Assembly: GCF_002917925.1 (NCBI RefSeq)
Contig: NZ_PPFE01000009.1
Coordinates: 62,001 to 126,000, forward strand
From: Roseovarius confluentis
Lineage (GTDB): Bacteria; Pseudomonadota; Alphaproteobacteria; Rhodobacterales; Rhodobacteraceae
Direction of reading: 5' to 3'
Length of the DNA stretch: 64,000 nucleotides
Both the position numbers and the translations under genes were made by a program. Below the pieces are notes generated by a model. The model was not told the origin of the DNA. It saw only the letters and a list, made by a program, of their open reading frames with translations, and ran no database searches. Below are positions 58,297 through 64,000 of this stretch, piece by piece (the first letter of the stretch is position 1; every line of letters begins with the position of its first letter).

Positions 58297-58896
58297 TCAG
58301 CGCAGGTGGTCTGGCGTGGCCCGCTGGCGCTGCTCCAAAGGAATGACAGAGACCGGCGCGATCGGCACACCTTCCGCAGTTAGAAGAGGGTTCGACTTTG
58401 CCCGCCCGCTGGTCCACGCACTAGTCATACAGCCCAGAACACGAAGGCCTGCGCCGATAAATCCACGATCGGACTGGGGCGCGCCTGGTTCGGGCCTTGC
58501 ATGTTTCGTAAACGCCCGGCATCGCGACGGTCCCAGCCCGGACGCCATGCCGTCCAACTCTGCCTGCAGAAGAACCACGCCGACAAAGGGCAAGCCCACC
58601 CGCGACATGGTGTTGAAGATCGGCGTATCGCAGCATCTCGCGTGCCAGCGGAACAAGCCTTTGGGCGACAGGCGAAGTATTACGAGATGCTCCGCCCCGG
58701 CGTCGATCGTGACCCGATCCGGCGTCGTCTGCCAAATCTCGCTGCCGCCGCCGGGCGACAAGAGCTCGTCCGCGTGACCAAACAGGCCCGCCGCGGTCTG
58801 ACAGTCCTTGCAGTAGCAGGTCACACGGGTGCCCGCCCCGCTGGCGGGCACCGCGAGTGTCACTTCGACCGCGCCGCAGCGGCAGGTCTTTTTCAC
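58297..58896 (-). CDS. GFA-like (DUF6151-type) zinc protein near the sarcosine oxidase operon
   Basis: About 199 residues from GTG at 58896; a TTG five codons earlier is possible. Cysteine motifs CRCGAVEV, CYCKDCQTA and ARCCDTPIFN resemble the zinc sites of glutathione-dependent formaldehyde-activating (GFA) proteins. It lies between gdhA (22-base gap) and soxB (93-base gap) on one strand. Since sarcosine oxidase can release formaldehyde, a handling or sensing role is attractive but inferred. The C-terminal 60 residues are Arg-rich and less conserved-looking. Confidence 0.72.
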   Translation of the reverse strand: MKKTCRCGAVEVTLAVPASGAGTRVTCYCKDCQTAAGLFGHADELLSPGGGSEIWQTTPDRVTIDAGAEHLVILRLSPKGLFRWHARCCDTPIFNTMSRVGLPFVGVVLLQAELDGMASGLGPSRCRAFTKHARPEPGAPQSDRGFIGAGLRVLGCMTSAWTSGRAKSNPLLTAEGVPIAPVSVIPLEQRQRATPDHLR

Positions 58897-58918
58897 CGTC
58901 GCGGCCAAATGTCCGCGC

Positions 58919-60352
58919 CTAGAGGCCCGCGGCGCGATAGCTGGTCGCGACCTTGTCGATCGATACAAGGTAGGCCGCCGTCCGCAGGTCGGTCACGTCC
59001 TCGCGGGCGTGCCACGTCTCGCGCATGGTCTGGTAGGCCGCGCGCATCGTGTCGTCCAGGCCAGACCGCACCAGTTCAAGCTCGCCTGCACCGCGCAGGT
59101 ACTTCTGCTTGAAATCCGGCGTCATCGACCACGCGCCTTCAAGATGATCGTCCAGCCGGCTTAACTCGCGTACGATCAGTTCGTGGCGCGCCTCTTCCTG
59201 CCTGCGGCCCATCCGCCCGAACCGGATATGGCTCAGGTTCTTGACCCACTCGAAATAGGACACCGTCACACCGCCCGCGTTGGCATACATGTCCGGAATG
59301 ATCACCGTGCCCTTGCCACGCAGAATCTCGTCTGCACCCGCCGTAACTGGACCATTCGCGGCCTCGATGATCAGCGGCGCCTTAATACGGTCAGCATTGC
59401 CAAGGTTGATCACACCCTCCATCGCGGCCGGGATCAGGATGTCGCACTCCTCTTCCAGGTATCTGGCGCCATCCTTGATGTAGTTCCCCGACGGAAACCC
59501 GTCGACGCCGCCATGCTTGGCGATCCAGGTCCGCAGCTCATCGATGTTCAGCCCGGTCTCGTCGTAGAGGCCACCGTCGCGCTCGATCACCGCGATCACC
59601 TTGCAGCCATCTTCCTCGGACAGGAACTTGGCCGCATGATAGCCCACATTGCCGAGGCCCTGCACGATCACTCGCTTGCCGTCCAGTGACCCGCTCATGC
59701 CGGTTGCTTTCACGTCCTCGGGATGACGGAAGAACTCCTGCAACGCGTATTGCACGCCGCGGCCGGTGGCCTCGGTCCGGCCCTGGATACCGCCGGCATG
59801 GACCGGCTTGCCCGTAACGCAGGCGCGGCTGTTGATGTCGGTGGTGTTCATCCGGCGGTACTGGTCGGCGATCCATGCCATCTCGCGCTCGCCCGTGCCC
59901 ATGTCGGGCGCAGGCACGTTCTGCGCGGGATGGATCAGGTCGCGCTTGGCCAGCTCGTAGGCGAACCGTCGCGTGATCAACTCCAGCTCATGCTCATCCC
60001 ATTCGAGCGGGTCCACGCACAATCCGCCCTTCGATCCACCGAAAGGCGCCTCGACCAATGCACACTTGTAGGTCATCAGCGCCGCCAGCGCCTCGACCTC
60101 GTCCTGGTTCACCGCCATGGAATAGCGGATGCCGCCCTTCACGGGCTCCATGTGCTCGGAATGCACGCTGCGATAGCCGGTGAAGGTGTGGATGTGCCCG
60201 CGCAGGCGGACCCCGAACCGCACCGTGTAGGTCGCGTTGCAGACCCGGATCTTCTCTTCCAGGCCCGGCGGCAGATCCATCAGCGATACCGCGCGGTTGA
60301 ACATCAGGTCCACGCTTTCGCGAAACGTCGGCTCCTTGATAGGTGCATTCAT
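58919..60352 (-). CDS. gdhA: Glutamate dehydrogenase (Glu/Leu/Phe/Val family)
   Basis: 477 residues from ATG at 60352 (MNAPIKEPTF) after GGGAGAC. Substrate-site motifs GYRSVHSEHMEPVKGGIRY and APFGGSKGGL (catalytic Lys108) are intact, and the dinucleotide domain has VIVQGLGNVGYHAAKFL. It interconverts glutamate with 2-oxoglutarate and ammonium. The dinucleotide loop GLGNVG is compatible with NAD. Being upstream of sarcosine oxidase it could process amino groups from methylated-amine catabolism. Confidence 0.94.
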   Translation of the reverse strand: MNAPIKEPTFRESVDLMFNRAVSLMDLPPGLEEKIRVCNATYTVRFGVRLRGHIHTFTGYRSVHSEHMEPVKGGIRYSMAVNQDEVEALAALMTYKCALVEAPFGGSKGGLCVDPLEWDEHELELITRRFAYELAKRDLIHPAQNVPAPDMGTGEREMAWIADQYRRMNTTDINSRACVTGKPVHAGGIQGRTEATGRGVQYALQEFFRHPEDVKATGMSGSLDGKRVIVQGLGNVGYHAAKFLSEEDGCKVIAVIERDGGLYDETGLNIDELRTWIAKHGGVDGFPSGNYIKDGARYLEEECDILIPAAMEGVINLGNADRIKAPLIIEAANGPVTAGADEILRGKGTVIIPDMYANAGGVTVSYFEWVKNLSHIRFGRMGRRQEEARHELIVRELSRLDDHLEGAWSMTPDFKQKYLRGAGELELVRSGLDDTMRAAYQTMRETWHAREDVTDLRTAAYLVSIDKVATSYRAAGL

Positions 60353-60677
60353 GGTTGGGTCTCCCTCTTCTGGCGCATGTGGCACGACTCCCCATAGCCC
60401 GCATGCATGTCACAATGGTTAAGCGAAGTGTCCCAATTGTCCACCATAGATGCCCGCCGCCTCCCGGGTGCCTGTGCGCCGCGCGGCCGAGCCGCGATTC
60501 CCGGCTTTGTCGACCGTTCCGTAACAGTCTGGAAGATTTGAAAGATTTATCTCTTGCTGGTCGTCAATACTGCCAATTTCTTCCCGTTTTCGCCTTAATT
60601 TGACCATAGACCTTCCTGATAACAACAGGGATTTAATCCGTTCCTGGGGCGGGAACCATCCGAAGAGGTGTCAAAAA
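60353..60677. promoter_or_regulatory. Divergent intergenic region gdhA/tadG
   Basis: 325 bases without a convincing gene. It must hold the promoters of gdhA (minus) and the TadG-like gene (plus). The part from about 60530 is AT-richer than the surroundings (GAAAGATTTATCTCTTGC; TTAATTTGACC), as expected for a promoter. No clean -35/-10 pair, palindrome or RNA element could be defended. Confidence 0.5.
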
Positions 60678-62471
60678 ATGATCGTGTCGAAATTTATAAT
60701 CCGGTCGCAACAAAGTACATCCCTGCCGACATACGCAATGGCGCGTAGCCGCGTTTCGAATTTCCGCAAAGACGAGGATGGCTCGATGGTCATCCTCACG
60801 CTTTTCATCTTCATCTTCATGCTCGTGATGGCCGGCCTCGGCATCGACACGATGCGCCACGAGATGCACCGCGCGCACCTGCAGGCGACGCTCGACTCCG
60901 CCGTTCTGGCCGGGGCCGGCGCCTCGTCAGAAGATGAAGCCAAGCATGTCGTCGAAGATTACTTCGCCAAATCTGGGATGGCACAATACCTCAAAATGAT
61001 CAACGAAGACGACATCACAATGACACTCAACACGTCTAAAGTGACGGCGTCCGCCGATTTCGACATGGACACATACCTGATGAAGCTTTCAGGAGTGGAG
61101 CAGCTCTCGGCCACGGTCCAGTCTACGGCCGAGATGCGGATACCCAAGCTCGAAGTAGTTCTCGTCCTGGACGTATCCGGATCGATGGATGACAACGGGA
61201 AGATCGGCAATCTCAAGACTGCAGCCAAGTCATTTGTGACTAAAATCCTTGGCAACTCCGTGGAAGGCAGCACCGTTATCTCTATTGTGCCGTTCAGCAC
61301 TTCAGTCACGCCCACGGACGGGATCTTCAAGGTTTTGGCCGTCGGCCAAGACCATTCGTACTCCAACTGTCTCTATCTCGAAGAAAACGACTACTCACAC
61401 GCTTCTCTAGCGACGGGCTCCTCTTCCAACAGTTCGGGACAGAACCTCAAGCAGGCCGTGTACACCTCGATGTATGGCGGGTTTGACAATTTGGATTCGG
61501 AATGGCGGTCCTGCTATACGGACGAGTACTTCCAGATAATGCCCTATTCTTTCAGCGTCTCGGATCTGCACGCCAAGATCGACGGGCTTGAAGCTGCAGG
61601 CAACACGTCGACCGATCAGGGGATCAAATACGGCTCCGCACTGTTGCACCCTGATTGGCGCGAAGTATCTGCGTCGCTCATTGCTGACGGGGAAATCGAT
61701 GCATCTCTAACGAACGTCCCCGCCGACTACGACCAGCCTGAAACGCTTAAGGTTATGATCGTCATGGGCGACGGACAGAACACCACGACATATTTCTTTG
61801 ACAAGTCGAACCCCGAATTCCGAGGCGCCCATTCTGATCTCCACAAGGTCAAGTACGAGAACATGGAATTCCAGTACGCCTACCAGAACCGCAACAAGGA
61901 CCGTCACTATTATCACCCTTTGTACGAACAAATGTGTTCCAGAGGCGGATGGGAATGCATCTATAAAGGTGACGGCGTGGAAAGATCGGCATATTTTCTT
62001 GAAGATCCCGATCCGACCAACCGACACGGGGATTACGAGAGAGAGGCTTTCTATAACGTTGAGTTAGGTAGCTGGCACACGGCCGCGGAATTCAATGATT
62101 TCAAAAATAGCATCCCCGGTTTCATTTCCAGCGAAGATCTTTCTTGGGAAGAGGCGTGGGGTCTGATGTCGCCTTACTACTATGGGCAGATAACGGGCAA
62201 CTGGGAGCCTTGGAATGACTATCGCTATTCCGAAAGCATCACCGGCGAAACCAAAAACCGGCGGATGAACGAAGTCTGCGGTGCCGCGAAAAGGGCAGGC
62301 TCTATCATCTACACGATTGGCTTTGAAATCTCGGAGGGTGGCGTTGCCGAAACTGCTCTGAAAGGCTGCGCTTCGTCCAACGCGCATTACTACCGTGTCG
62401 AGGGCCTCGACATCACCGATGCGTTCGGTTCCATCGCCGGCAACATGCAAGCCCTGAGGTTGACGCAATGA
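60678..62471 (+). CDS. TadG-like pilus/secretion protein with von Willebrand factor A domain
   Basis: 597 residues from ATG at 60678 after AGAGGTG; an upstream ATG at 60600 has no RBS. A membrane helix (38-56, VILTLFIFIFMLVMAGLGID) follows a Tad motif. The vWA domain begins at about 158 with the metal-ion-dependent adhesion site DVSGS (165-169); MVIMGDGQNTTT is a later conserved strand. A long Tyr/Trp/Asp-rich insert (about 380-540) separates the two vWA halves. Probably an envelope adhesion or assembly protein. No flp, tadA or rcp genes are present here. GC is visibly lower than in neighbouring genes. Confidence 0.87.
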   Translation: MIVSKFIIRSQQSTSLPTYAMARSRVSNFRKDEDGSMVILTLFIFIFMLVMAGLGIDTMRHEMHRAHLQATLDSAVLAGAGASSEDEAKHVVEDYFAKSGMAQYLKMINEDDITMTLNTSKVTASADFDMDTYLMKLSGVEQLSATVQSTAEMRIPKLEVVLVLDVSGSMDDNGKIGNLKTAAKSFVTKILGNSVEGSTVISIVPFSTSVTPTDGIFKVLAVGQDHSYSNCLYLEENDYSHASLATGSSSNSSGQNLKQAVYTSMYGGFDNLDSEWRSCYTDEYFQIMPYSFSVSDLHAKIDGLEAAGNTSTDQGIKYGSALLHPDWREVSASLIADGEIDASLTNVPADYDQPETLKVMIVMGDGQNTTTYFFDKSNPEFRGAHSDLHKVKYENMEFQYAYQNRNKDRHYYHPLYEQMCSRGGWECIYKGDGVERSAYFLEDPDPTNRHGDYEREAFYNVELGSWHTAAEFNDFKNSIPGFISSEDLSWEEAWGLMSPYYYGQITGNWEPWNDYRYSESITGETKNRRMNEVCGAAKRAGSIIYTIGFEISEGGVAETALKGCASSNAHYYRVEGLDITDAFGSIAGNMQALRLTQ

Positions 62472-63004
62472 TCCGCAGACTTAAAACAGCGCTTTTGCGT
62501 CTGGGCTATGAAGAAAGCGGCTCGGCATCGGTCGAATTCGTCATCATTTTTCCGATCTATCTGTCGTTCATCCTGATGTCGATCGAGCTGGGTTTCGTGA
62601 CGATGCGCCACACGCTGCTGGAACGCGGCATGGATATCGCGGTGCGCGAGGTACGCCTCGGGACAGGTACCGCCCCCCAGCATGACGCCATCAAGGATAT
62701 TGTCTGCGACAACGCAGTCATGGTTCTGAACTGCAAGGACAAGCTGCGGCTGGAAATGCGCCCGGCCGACATCTTCGCTCTGCAATCGCTGGATACGACG
62801 GCTGACTGCACGGACAAGGCCGAACCGGCCAAGCCCGTGCGCACCTTCACCCCCGGTGTCGCAAACCAGCTGATGCTGATGCGCGCCTGTTACAAGTACG
62901 AGCCCTTCTTCCCCAAGGAATTCCTGGGCTCGGCACTTGAGAAGGATGGCAGCGGCGAGGCTTCGATCATTTCCATGACCGCCTTCGTACAGGAGCCGAA
63001 CTGA
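62468..63004 (+). CDS. TadE-like pilus assembly protein
   Basis: 178 residues. The N-terminal helix contains ESGSASVEFVIIFPIYLSFI, with the pseudopilin-like Glu in SVEF typical of TadE/TadF. A periplasmic region with four Cys follows (IVCDNAVMVLNCKD, TADCTDK, RACYKYE), probably disulfide-bonded. Start overlaps the TadG-like stop (ATGA), and its own stop overlaps the next start (TGATG). Confidence 0.87.
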   Translation: MIRRLKTALLRLGYEESGSASVEFVIIFPIYLSFILMSIELGFVTMRHTLLERGMDIAVREVRLGTGTAPQHDAIKDIVCDNAVMVLNCKDKLRLEMRPADIFALQSLDTTADCTDKAEPAKPVRTFTPGVANQLMLMRACYKYEPFFPKEFLGSALEKDGSGEASIISMTAFVQEPN

Positions 63005-63585
63005 TGCTGATGGCCCGTCTCAAAGTTTCCCTGCGCAGTTTTCTCGAAGGAACGCGCGGCTCGCTCACGGTCGAATCCGTGCTGTCACTGCCCCTGCTCT
63101 TCTGGGGTATGGCCGCCACTTTCGACTTCTTCGAGATCCACCGCTACAAGAGCGTCCGTGAAAAGGGCACGTTCACCATCGCGGACATGATCTCTCGCGA
63201 AACGCGGGCGGCCGGCCTGACTTCGATTTATATTGACAACGCCAAGATCCTGTTCGACGAGATCACCAACGACAACGGCGTCAACCAGATCCGCGTCTCG
63301 GTCGTGTCCTACGACAAAGACGACGACGAATACGGTATCGCCTGGTCGCAGGTGCGCGGCACAGGCCCCATGGCCCAGTTGACCACCGCGCAGGTCAAGG
63401 ACTCGCATGCTACCCTGCCCGACGTCGCGGACGGCGAAGAGATCATCCTGGTCGAGTCCACCTCGTCCTATGAACCGCTCTTCAACGTTGGCCTCAACGA
63501 CGTGACCATCAGCACCCGGGTGTTCAGCGCGATCCGCTTCGCGCCCCAGATCTGCTACGAAGGGATCTGCGGGCTTCAGAATTAA
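63004..63585 (+). CDS. TadE/TadF-like pilus assembly protein, second copy
   Basis: 193 residues; ATG at 63004 overlaps the previous stop, an ATG at 63010 is also possible. The N-terminal segment GSLTVESVLSLPLLFWGMAA gives the pseudopilin-type helix with Glu. The periplasmic domain is Asp-rich (YDKDDDEYG) and has a C-terminal Cys pair (QICYEGICG). The three genes form one coupled operon. Confidence 0.86.
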   Translation: MLMARLKVSLRSFLEGTRGSLTVESVLSLPLLFWGMAATFDFFEIHRYKSVREKGTFTIADMISRETRAAGLTSIYIDNAKILFDEITNDNGVNQIRVSVVSYDKDDDEYGIAWSQVRGTGPMAQLTTAQVKDSHATLPDVADGEEIILVESTSSYEPLFNVGLNDVTISTRVFSAIRFAPQICYEGICGLQN

Positions 63586-63593
63586 TCCGCGCC

Positions 63594-63995
63594 TCAGGCG
63601 CGATCTGCCATCAGGGCGGCGATCATCTCGGCCATCATTTTCGACTGGTGTCCGGGCGTGACCCCGCCCAGCCCGATCCGGCGACCGATCCGCCACCACA
63701 GCCCCGGGCGCCACCGCGCCGGGGCTTTCGTTTTCGCCTTCACAAGAAAGCCGTTCGACGGTTTGAAGGCGAACAGGCCCCGGTCCATCGTCTCGATATC
63801 AGAAATCGCCACGATCACCTCGCCGTCGCTGCTGCGCACCGCGTACCGTGTCAGTTCGACCCTCTGCGCCGTGGCCCGGCGCATCGCGTCTCCCATCCAG
63901 ACCGCCGCGGCGCCCAGCAGAACCAGGAACAGCTGCCAGGCAACCGCATCGAAACTGCGCGTCAGCCCGATCCAGATCAGCACCGCTCCCAGCAC
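63594..63995 (-). CDS. Small membrane protein of unknown function, possibly 5'-truncated by the window
   Basis: At least 133 residues. The frame is open to the window end, so the GTG at 63995 may not be the true start. Two hydrophobic helices (about 1-12 and 20-34) are followed by a cytoplasmic PH-like stretch (YAVRSSDGEVIVAISDIETM, FAFKPSNGFLVKA). It is convergent with the TadE genes, 8 bases from the stop. No function can be assigned. Confidence 0.7.
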   Translation of the reverse strand: MLGAVLIWIGLTRSFDAVAWQLFLVLLGAAAVWMGDAMRRATAQRVELTRYAVRSSDGEVIVAISDIETMDRGLFAFKPSNGFLVKAKTKAPARWRPGLWWRIGRRIGLGGVTPGHQSKMMAEMIAALMADRA

Positions 63996-64000
63996 CGCAA

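Noticed and set aside
60600..60623. TTGACC plus GATAAC promoter pair upstream of the TadG-like gene
   Set aside because: The spacing is about 12 bases, too short for a sigma-70 promoter.

Overview
The window reads as chromosome of a marine Rhodobacteraceae (Roseobacter-group alphaproteobacterium). Evidence: very high GC with C/G-ending codons, a heterotetrameric sarcosine oxidase, a two-ATPase glycerol ABC transporter, an ALDH16-type double aldehyde dehydrogenase, the dnaG-rpoD pair, TadG-like secretion genes, and small palindromic repeats of a kind common in this family. No rRNA, tRNA, CRISPR array, IS element, integrase or prophage was seen.

Layout. 1-77: 5' tip of a probable EamA/DMT permease. 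193-3507: a GcvT-fold protein and a Rieske oxygenase (minus), divergent from a GcvA-like LysR regulator; probably demethylation of a methylated amine. 3662-7257: a CoxM-CoxS-CoxL-type molybdenum hydroxylase that lacks the CO dehydrogenase signature. 7455-10569: an RTX-repeat protein, a MoaD/ThiS-like protein and an HWE histidine kinase. 10839-22953: glycerol regulon (glpR, then glpD-glpS-glpT-glpP-glpQ-SH3 protein-glpU-glpV-glpK-Fe-ADH). Two of its junctions carry small insertions or duplications.

23019-32466: a LysR-flanked locus with an amidohydrolase, a semialdehyde dehydrogenase, an M19-dipeptidase-like protein that has lost most zinc ligands, a BCCT transporter, an orphan 563-aa protein and a DUF3726-like protein. 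This is the best candidate here for an undescribed system, probably uptake and breakdown of a quaternary or N-methylated amine. 32714-38757: riboflavin synthase, a KpsS-Wza/KpsD-KpsC capsule block and a ChrR-type cupin protein. 38803-45249: ALDH16, deoC, a two-component system preceded by a 70-residue peptide, and a Sel1-like periplasmic protein.

45283-52740: ribD-nrdR, an SDR, YjbQ, dodecin, rpoD and dnaG. 52791-60352: a small secreted protein, soxBDAG, a GFA-like zinc protein and glutamate dehydrogenase (all minus), fitting demethylation of sarcosine and amino-group recycling. 60678-63585: three TadG/TadE-like genes. 63594-end: a membrane protein at the window edge.

The recurring theme is methylated amines and one-carbon units: Rieske/GcvT pair, BCCT locus and sarcosine oxidase. 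A second theme is glycerol use. Starts were chosen from Shine-Dalgarno spacing, stop/start overlaps and family N-termini; functions come from motif recognition by eye, without database searches.
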